A model generated the notes under the pieces. The model was not told where the DNA came from and searched no databases. It saw only the letters and a list, made by a program, of their open reading frames with translations. A stretch of 64,000 nt of DNA, taken from positions 9,055,156 to 9,119,155 of the forward strand of contig OY848918.1 in NCBI GenBank assembly GCA_963693285.1. Direction: 5' to 3'. The position numbers were made by a program, and so were the translations under genes. Below, piece by piece: positions 1-10,960 of this stretch. This DNA comes from Xestospongia muta (Eukaryota > Porifera > Demospongiae > Haplosclerida > Petrosiidae). Positions within the stretch are counted from its first letter, which is position 1; the number at the start of each line of letters is the position of its first letter.

Positions 1-106
1 TTGTTGAGTGACTGTCAACTTGAAGCGTGACAGAGTCTCTTGATAATAATATAAGGGACTCCATTTTTCATGCCTCTATCTATGTTCTCTACGATTCGTC
101 TCGTCG

Positions 107-207
107 CTGGATTATCTCGTCACTTCGTTGGATCGACTCGCCTCATCGTTGGATCATCTCGTCTCTTCGTTCGATCGACTCGCCTCATCGTTGGATCATC
201 TTTTCGT
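107..207. repeat. Minisatellite with about 42-bp period
   Basis: Short units containing CGTTGGATCATCTCGTC and CGATCGACTCGCCTC alternate here. The same array is at about 21068-21168 and 47769-47868. Unit 3 (about 34757-34898) carries one extra copy, so the array varies in length. All reading frames stay open through it, but this follows from the repeat composition and is no evidence of coding. Confidence 0.8.
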
Positions 208-582
208 TTTAGTTATGTCATCCTATCTGTTTCTTTACCTTTATTTTTATTTTTTATTTTTATTTTATTATTTATTTTTCATTTGTGTAAAGTTTTTTGT
301 TCTCACTCTTCATTTCTACAGGACTCAACGTGAAAGTTCTACCTGTGGTTGGTCTGATTTTCTTGAATGTACTCTGATGTTCTTAGCTGTTCTGATGTTC
401 TTGATTGCTCTGATGTTTTGACTATTCTCTGGATGTAAAAGATGAGTCGCTCTCCTGCTCATTGGACTCTTCCTGTCTTCCTTCAAGCCTTCTTTCCTCT
501 TCTTTTATTGTTTTTTTAAATTTTATTTTGGGCTATCCAGCCTATACATCATACACACACTCATACAATCACTAAAAATTAT

Positions 583-655
583 CTCTCCCTTGCCGCCTGG
601 CGGCCATAAAAATTTTTTTTAAAAATATCCGTGGCCGCCAGGTGGTAGGGGAGAG
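583..655. repeat. 24-bp inverted repeat (RNA-type hairpin), unit 1
   Basis: Arms at 583-606 and 632-655 flank a 25-base A/T-rich loop. The arms are complementary over 24 positions with only three mismatches, all of the G-T type, so an RNA would form a continuous 24-bp stem with three G-U wobbles. The arms are identical in the other copies at 21534-21606, 35291-35363 and 48258-48330. It could be a foldback element, a small MITE or a hairpin RNA. Confidence 0.7.
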
Positions 656-1315
656 CTCTGATTTGTAGGGTGCGTGTGTGTGTGCTGTGTGTGTGTGTGT
701 AGGTTGGTTGTCCTTTTTCACTTCCTCTGTCTCTCTTCACTCTCTATCCATTCACTGTCATCACCAGTTCAGTTAATAACTATTCTTTCTTTCCATGCAG
801 GAGCAGCACTGTTGAAAAAGGTAAGCTATCTCTCCATCCATCCATCTCTCATCCATTCTTTAGTAATCCAGTTGTTCTGTTTCTTTCTCTATGTTTTCTA
901 CTTGTGGACTGTTCTGATGTTCTCTTGGGAACTTTTCTTTTACTGAGACTGTCTTTATCTTATTTTTTATTTTTTTATTGTGATTTTTTAAATTTTTCTT
1001 TTTAGTTTGTTATTATAATATGTTGTTTTTTAATTTAATATGTTGAAGTTTTTTAAAAAAAACTTTTTTATCTAAACTTTGTCAAAAACCAATCACCTTA
1101 CATCAGTTTTAAGATATTATTAATCTTTAATTATAATTATTAATCTTTTTACAACTATTGTAACACATTATTATACCAATATAGATCATTTTTTAACTTT
1201 AAGAATTTTTGTTTTTAGTAAAATACTATATCAATTAATTAATAAACTTTTTTTAGTAAAATACTATATCATTTAATTAATAATTTTTTTTCAATAATTA
1301 ATTTAAAACCATTAA

Positions 1316-1445
1316 TGTTTTGCGGTTCACGTTACGCGTGCACAGGTAATATTTTCCCGCCATAATAGTGATGTCACGTGTTTGCTCTTCCTTGCTAGGA
1401 GTGTGCTGGCAAACATTTTCGCGCCTGTCCAATCTATGCATGGTC
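1316..1445. promoter_or_regulatory. CpG-containing promoter-like block, unit 1
   Basis: In very AT-rich surroundings this stretch has ACGCGTGCAC, an E2F-like TTTCCCGCC, a palindromic E-box GTCACGTG, a second E2F-like TTTCGCGCC and CCAAT. Homologous blocks lie at about 22280-22405, 35995-36110 and 48985-49110. It sits upstream of the plus-strand MULE transposase remnant and may be that element's old promoter. The motif matches are by eye. Confidence 0.4.
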
Positions 1446-1635
1446 TAGTAATGGTTCTCCGGAGACCTTCTTTGACTGGACTCTCGCCCTCCTTTGACTG
1501 AACTATTGAGATCTTCACCTATTGAGATAGCTTAATACTTGTTTTAGTATTTTCTGATGTTCTCTGGATGTAGAATACGAGTCACTCTCCATCCTTATCT
1601 GTTTTATCCAAGGCCAATTACCTGGGAAGTCAATT

Positions 1636-2300
1636 TTTTATGTGTGTAAAAGCAGAAGACTTGAAATGTGATCTTCACATCTCTCCTGCAGAGATCATGT
1701 CTGATTTTGATCTTCCATTAGTACAATCACTTAAGCTTCAGTTTCCCGGTGCTTGTATTCATGGCTGTTACTTTTATTTTTCCAGTGTCTGCAGAGAAAA
1801 GTACAGTCTTGGACTGTTGGAAGAGTACAAGGAAGATGGATCTATCAGGCAATATACAAAAGAGTAGAGCCATTGATTTTGTGCCATCATTTTGTTTGTG
1901 TACGTTGCTTGAGATGGATATTAAAAGTTGAAATACCAGATTCAAGGTGAAGAGCTACTCAGAATATTTGACTTAACCTGGATGAATGGTCAGTTTAGAT
2001 ATTGTATGTGAAACTACTTTGCTCACAGTGGTCCCAGAACCAACAACCACTTAGAAGAATGGCACAATAGATGAAAAAGAATTGCAAGAAAGGTACACCC
2101 TAACTTCTATGAAGTGTTCAAACTCATACAAAAAGAACGAGCTGCTACTGAAGTAACTATTCTACAGCTGCAAGCAGGAGAATTACACAAAGCTAAGACG
2201 AAAGATAGTCCAAAGAGAAGATAACATACAATTGCTGAAAGACAAGCTTACTAATAGTAATAGATTCATTGACTTGTACATTTCTACAATTAGACATTGT
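1636..2300 (+). pseudogene. MULE-type transposase C-terminal remnant, unit 1
   Basis: One frame reads GCYFYFSSVCREKYSLGLLE, then a frameshift leads to further matches. These end in a stretch of the type RTNNHLEEWHNR, KVHPNFYEVFKLIQKERAAT and a basic tail. This order (GC-x-FHF motif, GL-x-EEYKEDxSIRxY, NNxxExWH, HPNxYE, a Q-rich helix) is characteristic of the C-terminal part of Mutator-like transposases. In-frame stops and frameshifts show it is dead. The catalytic Asp residues would lie upstream and are not seen. Confidence 0.6.
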
Positions 2301-3136
2301 GTTGTATCATTTGAGTTTTTGATATTAATTTTTTTCAGATTAGATAACTAATTACATACAATCAGTTCAATATCACTTGGTTATATCCTGTTAAACATTA
2401 TGGGAGGTTTTCAGGTATACAGTATTTCAGTATTGGTATTTCAATAGCTTTGATAATGTCACTTTTTTGTAGTGACATCATGTAAGGACATATACCCTAC
2501 TGGCTGTCTAAGAAAAATAACTCTTACAATACAATGATATTAACCATATAAGGTTAAGTTTGCCCCTCCTCATTTTTGACAAGCTAGGCTCAGCTAATCA
2601 AAAAAGAAGGAGGGACAAATTTGTTAGACTATATAGTGACGTTCTCACTGGAGTACACTGTCATTGTCTTGACTTATTTTATGCTAACATATTATGTAAA
2701 TTGAAAGAACTAATAACACGAAATATTGTAATATTAATTTGTACTATAACATTTGTCATTTATCATCCTCTTCCTCCTCTGGATAACTCTCTAGTATTTC
2801 CAATATAAGACTGAATTATTGATATTACCTAATAATAGATAAATAGGTCTAAAATGAGTTTCTATTATCCATTCATACTTCTATCAGATCATCCATCCAT
2901 CCATCTATCCATCCGTTTATCCATCGATATCATCTATCATTATCATGTATCTGTACCTTATCAATATTAGCTAAACCAAATACTGCAGCTACTGCTAAAA
3001 ACAGACCAACAAATGAACCTTTAAATACAGCAATCTCTTTTGATGATATAACAGACTAATTGTAGATCATTACTAATTATATTACCAGTCACTGTAATTT
3101 TAGTAGGTTTTTGCTGATGTCATCTTCTCTTAACTT

Positions 3137-3287
<151 letters not shown>

Positions 3288-3319
3288 AAGTTAACTAAAT
3301 TTTTGCAATAAACATTTTG

Positions 3320-3556
3320 TCATACCTGAAGTCCTCTAAATTGATATACACCATCTTTATCAGTGATTACTACATCATGAAACTCATTACATGGACTGTT
3401 AATATCTCCTGTAATTAATAGCTTAAGGATATCAAGATAGAGAGAGATCAACTTACAAACAATATTTACAGTGGCTGTTCCTTCTAGTGGTGTTCCAATG
3501 AAAGAGGTAACTTTATCATGACAACTAATAGTAGCATATATAAACAATGAGTACAT
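3320..3556 (-). other. Exon-like segments of an unrecognised minus-strand gene (distal copy)
   Basis: Two adjacent segments look like exons. One contains SCHDKVTSFIGTPLEGTATV before a GTAAGT donor. The other contains GDINSPCNEFHDVVITDKDG after a TTACAG acceptor and ends at CAG|GTATG. The wording GTPLEGTATVNI followed by DIN is reminiscent of extracellular beta-sandwich domains such as cadherin repeats. However, joining the two segments at these sites creates a stop across the junction, so no gene model is offered. Function unknown. Confidence 0.3.
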
Positions 3557-3589
3557 TATTATTTTAACCCTTTTGTACTTACCTGAAGT

Positions 3590-4798
3590 TGCTTGGGATG
3601 GATTAAAGTTGAAATACCAGACTCAAGGTATTCAGAATATTTGACTTAACCTGAATGAATGGTCAGTTTAGATATCGTATGTGAAACTACTTTGATCACA
3701 GTGGTCCCAGAACCAACAACCACTTAGAAGAATGGCACAATAGATGAAAAAGAATTGCAAGAAAGGTACACCCTAACTTCTATGAAGTGTTCAAACTCAT
3801 ACAAAAAGAACGAGCTGCTACTGAAGTAACTATTCTACAGCTGCAAGCACAAGAATTACACAAAGCTAAGACGAAAGATAGTCCAAAGAGAAGATAACAT
3901 AAAATTGCTGAAAGACAATCTTACTAATAGTAATAGATTCATTGACTTGTACATTTCTACAATTAGACATTGTGTTGTATCATTTGAGTTTTGATATTAA
4001 TTTTTTTCAGATTAGATAGCTAATTACATACAATCAGTTCATTATCACTTGGTTATATCCTGTTAGACATTATGGGAGGTTTTCAGGTATACAGCCATAG
4101 TGTTGGTATTTCAATAGCTTTGATATTTTGTAGTGACATCATGTGAGGACATATACCCTCCTGGCTGTCTAAAAAAGTAACTCTTACAATACAATGATAT
4201 TAACCCTGTTGGTGACCATATAAGGTTAAGTTTGCCCCTTCTCATTTATGACAAGCCTACAGGCTCAGCTAATCAAAAAAGAAGGAGGGACAAACTTGTT
4301 AGACTATATAGTGACATTCTCACTGGAGTACACTGTCATTGTCTTGACTTATTTTATGCTAACATATTATGTAAATTGAAAGAACTAATAATGTGAAATA
4401 TTATAATATTAATTTGTACTATAACATTTGTCATTTATCGTCCTCTTCCTCCTCTGGATAACTCTCTAGTATTTCCAATATAAGACTGAATTATTGATAT
4501 TACCTAAAAATAGATAAATAGGTTTAAAATGAGTTTCTATTATCCATTCATACTTCTATCAAATCATCCATCCATCTATCCATCCGTTTATCCATCCATA
4601 TCATCTATCATTATCATGTATCTGTACCTTATCAATATTAGCTAAACCAAATACTGCAGCTACTGCTAAAAACAGACTGACAAATGAACCTTTAAATACA
4701 GCACTCTCTTTTTAAACAAACTAATTGTAGATCATTACTAACTATATTACCAGTCACTGTAATTTTAGTAGGTTTTTGCTGATGTCATCTTCTCTTAC

Positions 4799-4847
<49 letters not shown>

Positions 4848-5110
4848 ACTAAATTTCTGCAATAAACATTTTGTCATCTTTACCAGTGATTACTACATCA
4901 TGAAACTCATTACATGGACTGTTAATATCTCCTGTAATTAATAGCTTAAGGATATCAAGATAAAGAGAGAGAGAGATCAACTTACAAACAATATTTACAG
5001 TGGCTGTTCCTTATAGTGGTGTTCCAATAAAAGAGGTAACTTTATCATGACAACTAATAGTATATATAGACAATGAGTGCATCAATATTTTAACTGTTTT
5101 GTACTTACCT
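3590..5110. repeat. Local tandem duplication of 1910-3590
   Basis: Starting near 3590 the sequence returns to the one found at about 1910 (GGATTAAAGTTGAAATACCAG). It repeats the 3' part of the MULE remnant, the surrounding AT-rich DNA, the GA tract (shorter, 4801-4848) and the exon-like segments. The other units have one copy only, so the duplication is private to unit 1. The second MULE 3' fragment is at 3596-3965. Confidence 0.85.
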
Positions 5111-5171
5111 GAAGGCAACTCTCTTTGCAGTAAACTCTACTTTCATGTTCTCCTTGATTTAACTCTATAAC
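5109..5171 (-). other. Exon-like 63-bp segment (proximal copy)
   Basis: Flanked by a TTTACAG acceptor and a CAG|GTAAGT donor, it encodes 21 codons in phase 0 (VIELNQGEHESRVYCKESCL and one more residue) and has stops in the other two frames. Homologous segments exist in units 3 and 4. In unit 2 it is deleted together with its neighbours. It probably belongs to the same broken minus-strand gene as the segments at 3320-3556. Product unknown. Confidence 0.35.
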
Positions 5172-5798
5172 CTGTAAACACAAAGAACAATACTACTACT
5201 CATTACTGTAAAATAATAAAAGAATTTGTTAATGATATTTTACTCATTGATCCTTGTCTTGTCTCCCTATATTTACCTGATCATTTGTCTGAAAATTACT
5301 TGTCAATTACATGTTTGGTTTACAAGACAACTACAGAGTATAATGTCTTGTTGCTAAGTATAGTGTTGCTATGTACAGTCATGTGACCTTTTACTTTCAA
5401 TAGAGAATAGTGAATGAAGGTAACAATCTGTCATGTAATACCTCCATTGAACACTAATGACAGATACATCACTCAGGTCTATTAAATGCCCATGTAGTAT
5501 AATAATGTACATATACATAAATTATAGACCAGTTATCATGTTTTGTCCACTACTTGAATTCATTCATGTTTCAATTAAGGTGAAATTAATATAATTAACT
5601 TCCAAGACTTAAGGGTCTCAGACTTGTGCCATAATATTAATTGTCTCTATTAAGGAGACTAACAGAGTATATTGTTTCATCATTACCATATCTGCTAGTT
5701 ATTAAGTGCATTAGCTTGTATCTCCACAGGAAGAAAATATGTACTCAATAAGGACACGTGCTTAACAAATAGCATTTCCAGATGTTGTCACTTTCCTC

Positions 5799-6020
5799 TC
5801 ACTTGACCACGTGGAGGATATGGCTGGTGTTTCTACTGAGTTCTCGTTAGACAGCGTAATTCGAGGTCATCACATTTACAAAAAAGTATGGACGCCTTCA
5901 GTTGGAGAAGTTCTTCTATTAGTGAAAGAGGAAGCAAATGAACATGACCATTTTGTGGTATCTGTGATAAAGGACGGATTCATCGTCAGTCACGCATATT
6001 GCTTATTAATAATTCATTAA
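5799..6020 (+). pseudogene. HIRAN-like domain fragment, unit 1
   Basis: The frame reads FSLDSVIRGHHIYKKVWTPS, then a GEVLL strand, a NEHDHF loop and VSVIKDGFIV. This pattern (GHHxYKxVWTPxVGE, NxHDxFAVxVxKDGxIVGH) is that of HIRAN-like modules in many uncharacterised invertebrate proteins. It is short, has no recognisable upstream or downstream exons, and ends in random sequence. Copies: 24556-24760 (with a stop and frameshift), 38367-38603 (in-frame deletion), 51826-52062. Probably a dead fragment or a single exon. The family call is by memory of the pattern. Confidence 0.4.
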
Positions 6021-6538
6021 GTGCTAAATAAAAGAGTTTTGACCAAGATAAACGTGTGCGCTTTAACAAACAGTATGCACTTAATAACCATATGTACCTA
6101 ACAACCAGCAAATATGGTAATATTAATAGCCAGTATTTCAAGTTTTGTAATTTTGTGGTAATTCAATGTACATTTAAAACATGTTAATCTACTAACTTAT
6201 AATACACACCATTTCTATACATTGTTTATATGTGTCTACTTAGACAAGGATCATGGCACACTTGATATAGTAGGTCCAACACACTACATCAAAATGGCAT
6301 AATTACTATCCTTTCATACCTTCAAACTCACTATTAAACATATGATGTTAGGACTTTACTTATTAAACAATTGTACTACTCACTCTAGCATAATAGATTA
6401 GTATAGTCACTATAATCTTGAACTAGTAGTCACTCCTATAAACTCTTACTATCTATAACTAATGTACTTAGTCAGTACATCACTGCACTTATACTAGATG
6501 TGAGGTATTGGAGGGAGAGATTAGTGTTTATAACTCAC

Positions 6539-6608
6539 TATTAACAGCTTGTTGGTCATCTTGGACCGTCTCTATAATCATATCTAACTTCTTGTACCCT
6601 CCTGCCAT
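6539..6608 (-). other. Putative first exon (MAGGYKKLDMIIETVQ...)
   Basis: An ATG opens a 70-bp segment of 23 codons plus one base, ending at a GTGAGT donor (phase 1). The segment is kept at exactly 70 bp in all units (25564-25633, 39085-39154, 52583-52652), and the donor is even better in units 3 and 4 (AATG|GTGAGT). It may be the first exon of the broken minus-strand gene whose other exon-like pieces lie at lower coordinates, but phases could not be reconciled. Function unknown. Confidence 0.35.
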
Positions 6609-7207
6609 TTTTAATACTTATCGTGTGACATTAATTGGTCTGTTGCTCATGAATATAATTAATTCTACTCACTGACGTAGGTAGACCAGTAAAAGGTAAG
6701 ATGTCATTATTATCTCATCCTACTATATTTACTGGTAGTAGATCTATTCACAAAATTCATTATTGACGTACATATGCTGGATATGTGATGGTCATAGATT
6801 GTTCAGTAAAATTTATCATTCCTGGTCAGATGGACTTTGGGACTAAATTTGTTCCACTTTGGGAATAAACAGCTGTCTGAATGAAGACCTATTATAATCA
6901 GTACTGGCTCACCCACTGAGAACACACAGGTATGTGTTGGAATGACTGGCAGATCTGATCAACCCAAGTCAAATTACTTAACAGCATTATTCTTTAATCA
7001 TTGTTATACATTGAATACTGTCCTGTTCTAATTTACCATTTCTTTAGATCCAATTGATCACACTCAGACATTTTTATAGAACCCATGATGGAATTTTCAG
7101 GCTGTAAATATCACACAATGATGACTGTGGTGTTTTATTTAATAATTATTAAAATTAATAGCAAATAACAATAATTTGTAAACATTGTACACTCGTTAAT
7201 ACATTTC

Positions 7208-7796
7208 TCAATACACAACTACTCTATTATTGCAAGAATCACAAACATACAAATATCCTTCGCTGTCAATTGTCATTCCAAGTGGACCATTAAAACAATC
7301 CACAGCACTGCCCTCACGTCCAAAGAAATGTATGAAGTGACCATCAGTTGTAAAGATGGAGATGCGATGATTAGTAGTTGATTTACTAGGAATACGATCA
7401 TTAAGAGTTGATTTAATCACTTCATAAATCGAATAAGATTCTGTAACATACACTAGATTGTTATTATCTATTACAATTCCTGATGGGTAACTAAGTTGAC
7501 CAGGATCAGATCCGTAAGTACCAAATTGAGACAAAAATTTTCCCTCAGGAGTAAACCTTTGGATACGATGGTTATATGTATCAGCCACATACACTACCTG
7601 ACCTTGTCTGTCGATAGTAACATCACTTGGATAACTAAGCTGTCCATCGGCTGAACCATTGGTACCAAATTCATGGGAAAAGGTTAGGTCTGGGTTTAAG
7701 ACTTGTATGCGATGGTTAAATTGATCTGCAATATAAATATTGCCTTTTGTAGGAGAAATGGTAACACCACATGGATCGTTAAATTCCAGTGGTCCA
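7208..7796 (-). pseudogene. TRIM-NHL 3' fragment (about four NHL repeats), unit 1
   Basis: The minus strand codes for the last NHL repeats of a gene nearly identical to 26228-28531: IYIADQFNHRIQVLNPDLTF, then a YVADTYNHRIQRFTPEG blade, and the C-terminal YVCDSCNNRVVVY end. Homology stops abruptly at 7796, at GGTCCA, where the sequence changes to one normally found next to the TMEM267-like gene. RING, B-boxes, coiled coil and filamin domain are all missing and there is no start. A short insertion changes the linker of the fifth blade. A dead relic left by rearrangement. Confidence 0.85.
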
Positions 7797-8136
7797 ATGT
7801 ATTCAACTTATCAAGTTTATTAAATTGTCACTATCCTCATAATACCACAATATCCTAGTCTCAATCTCAAGAGTAAATAAATAAAGGGCTACAATTGCAT
7901 TGGAATTGATATAATTGGTTACTTAGTAACATGCCCACATGGTTACTATTTTTAGAAATTTTTTAAGTGTTACTTTTTTTGAAAACTTATGCTTAGGTCA
8001 TAGTGATCTTTTAAATGATGTAATCTTTAGAAGTGCCACTATTATAAATACATTTTATGGTAATTGTATTTTAATGAGTTAGTCCCTGTTCATTATCCTC
8101 ATTATCCTTAATTCCTATCATCTTTATTATTATAGG

Positions 8137-8309
8137 ATGCTATTTCATTGACCAAAAGACCTATTGCGCACAATACAACGCTACTTAGTTTTGTAACTTT
8201 TCTCGCTTCTCTTCTTAATTCCTCATCTCCATAACACATATACTAAATATCTTCCACTTATAATATTACTGAGCTTTCTTTCTCATCTTTTAAGGGATGC
8301 TAATCATAG
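8137..8309 (+). pseudogene. TMEM267-like exon 2, truncated (permuted insert)
   Basis: After a TTATAG acceptor this copies the beginning of exon 2 (DAISLTKRPIAHNTTLLSFV). It then loses several bases around CTTTTCTCGC relative to 16059-16394 and stops at the internal junction of the permuted insert. The conserved RDADRRGVWFG region and the last membrane segments are missing. Confidence 0.75.
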
Positions 8310-9657
8310 ATATACTTTATCTTATATTATCAAATAAAATGAGTTGTTATCTTTTCATTTCTCCGATGTCCATTATATTCATTCATCATTCAATTGTCTA
8401 TCTCACTGGAATTGGTTGATGTGATAATCATATGATAAATGTAAGACTATGGGTTATAAGGAAACCTTTTACCTTATGCATGATAAAAGTAAGATATGGT
8501 ACATTTAATTAAGTAAAGGTACATGCAATGACATAGTGGAGACAACTAACAGGACACTGATACTCCTTCTTATGTCCCTATGGAATTACCTAAACAAACA
8601 AAGTGTACAATATGAAAACATCTTGCATATCACTATGACTACTTTATTGTAACAGACATTAATTGTTCACATTGTTGGTCTTAAAAGGAAATGTTTATAT
8701 AACATAGTTTTTTTTGCAAGGCAGTCCCACCTTTCCAGGAATTAACTGTAAGCAAATTACTAGATTGTAATAAAGACATATCCAATGATCGCAATTAAGT
8801 TATATACAGTTACCTCAATTTCATGTACAGTGGAAAATATCTGTACAATCCAATGGTAAATCTTTACACGAAAGTCACAAACTCTGTGATAATAGCATCC
8901 TTCAAATCAAACATTTCTTATATATATATGGATAGTAGTAGCTTTTTGAGTATGAGGCTTATGGCCTAAGAATCATGTACTGTGTATCTGCAGGATACTA
9001 GAGATAGTATATAGTTCCATAATCCCAAACAGCAGACAAGAAAACTAAACCCAGTGACATGTACCATACACATGCAACAACCAATTGAACAATGTCTAGT
9101 TATCGAGTCCATATGGAATTTGTTTTCTTCAAAAAAAGCATATGCTCTTAATTTTATTATGCATGACCACTCTATCAGTGTAACTTACTATAGTAATTAT
9201 TTACACAGCAGATGTCAATGGAGTTACTTCTCACATCATTCTTATACATCAATAAAGGAATAGTTTTTATTGGAAGGCATACCTACATGTTCTTAGTTAT
9301 AATGGATAGCTAGGTTAAATGTATACAAGCACAATTATAGATCACTGGACAAATCCTGTAGCAATTAATATTGGACCAAATAATACAGATGATGACAGTC
9401 TAATGTATGTTATAGAGAGAAATTAGAACTATATTTTTTTTCATTTTGTAATCAGGCTAATTAAGATGTCAATAATTACTGTCTCAAATATTGTATACTG
9501 CATATAAAATGACACAACAGTGCTGTTGATCAACCATTAAATATAGTAGTCAAAAGGTTAAAAAGAAATCAGTATAAAAAGTGGTCCCATACCTACTCTC
9601 TTGATTTATTCTTTGACCTAAGATCTTGTCCGTTCAAAGTAGAGTGTTGAAATAACT

Positions 9658-9968
9658 ATCAATGGCAGAAAATTACCGTTAGTTAAACATACATGTAGTT
9701 CTGTTTTACTGGGAGTTTCTGTTTTGGTGCTAGTTACACTGTTTTTCAATGGCCTCCATTCAAAAAAGTGCACACAAAATGAAACTGTTGAGACCTGTAA
9801 TAGATACTTTATCTCATGGAGTGATTGCTGAATGGAGCTGTGCTAATGCACTGTTATTGTAACAAGGTAACAACTTGCAGTGGCCTTGGTCCAAGTTGGA
9901 ATGGGTGTGGTTATTGGTTCAATTTTGGATTAGATCACTTCATTGAAGCTAGATCATTAAAATTAGAG
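9658..9968 (+). pseudogene. TMEM267-like exon 1, dead copy (permuted insert)
   Basis: Homologous to 15255-15567. The start ATG is ATC here (9658-9660). A single base is missing in the CTGTTTTGGTG run, the shared in-frame TAA after ANALLL is present, and the GATTAGATCAC frameshift is present too. It lies downstream of its own exon 2, in the order opposite to a functional gene. Confidence 0.8.
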
Positions 9969-10080
9969 GTAATTACACAAGTCTAACTCACTTTCTGTGC
10001 ATTAAGTTTAAATTGTTGTTACATGATGGATTAATGTGGTATGCCACACCCATTTTATTTTCTCCACTGATATGGGTCCA

Positions 10081-10540
10081 AAAATCTTCACACTTTTTAA
10101 ATATTTAAGTACTACCACATCAAATGCTGTTCTCTGTGTCTTTGTAACTTTATTTATTTTCTTCTCTCTTTTTAAATAGATTTGAACAAATCTGTATTGC
10201 TATTGAAGACTCTACTATCACAGACTACTCTATTTTTATGTCCAAAGTTTAAACAGAGAGGAATACTAGATACAATACCCATAACAATCTAGTTCTGAAT
10301 ATTGCCACATTGTATCACCTTTGACTATCACATCATTCCAGTTTAGATAATCAGTAATTCCTTTCTAACTTTTGTTTAATTCATTTTATATTTTTTAAAA
10401 AGTAGTTCAAAATTAGTTAGATCAAAGATCTTACTCAGTATAGTAAAACTAAGTGACACTTCTTGATATATATTATATGAGCAGTAGATTCATATGTAAC
10501 ACAGTATCTTAATGACAAACCTACAAACCTATATTTTTTA
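10081..10540. other. Fragment of the unit's terminal block
   Basis: This stretch matches 19914-20500, including a damaged copy of the minus-strand exon that ends that block. It is joined on the left to the permuted insert and on the right, near 10540, to the 3' flank of the next TRIM-NHL gene. No intact coding sequence remains. Confidence 0.65.
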
Positions 10541-10678
10541 TTTTATTATTAAATAGTTCAAAATCAGTTAGCTTTTAAGATCATTCAAATTGAACATACT
10601 GTTATCTGAATGTATGTGCCTCAAAATAAAGCCTACATGACGTCTACATTGTCACTTGATATAACTTAATAACTAAAT

Positions 10679-10960
10679 AATTTTATTGCACTAATTAAGC
10701 TCAACCTAGTTGCTTTGTGGTTTTCATTGTGCATGTTTACTTTTAAGATAACATTAAAACTCATAGCAATTAATACACTAACATAACAATTAATACCACT
10801 ACTAAGGGAAGTTCAATAAGTGACATCATACCAGGAGACAATTTTATTGCACTGACTAAGCTCCACCCAGTTGCTTTACGGTTTTAATTATTTAGTTAAT
10901 AGCATGTATTTATTTTTAAGATAACAATAAAACTAATAACAATTAATACACTACTAGTCT
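10679..10960. repeat. Duplicated 3' flank of the TRIM-NHL gene
   Basis: Two copies of a roughly 100-120-bp sequence (TTTTATTGCACTxAxTAAGCT ... AATTAATACACTA) lie one after the other at about 10679-10795 and 10841-10960. The second reaches the stop codon. A single copy flanks the related pseudogene at 53045-53175. The duplication probably lies in the 3' UTR of the gene at 10943-13405. Confidence 0.7.

Larger units (their letters stand above)
7797..10080. other. Circularly permuted insert derived from the 13587-16240 segment
   Basis: Bases 7797-8309 match 15680-16240 and bases 8310-10080 match 13587-15679. The two halves of one 2.65-kb segment are therefore present in swapped order. The outer junctions are both at CCA: GGTCCA|ATG at 7796 and GGGTCCA|AAA at 10080. 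The inner junction near 8309 shares only about two bases. This is the pattern expected if a circle formed from the segment and reinserted opened at another point. A tandem duplication followed by two deletions is the alternative. Confidence 0.75.

Noticed and set aside
70..421. Plus-strand frames over the minisatellite
   Set aside because: Open because of the repeat composition; extended into a T-rich run and not conserved beyond duplication.
5277..5288. 12-bp micro-exon between canonical splice sites
   Set aside because: In the phase set by the putative first exon it reads TGA, and the segments cannot be assembled into one frame; chance is likely.
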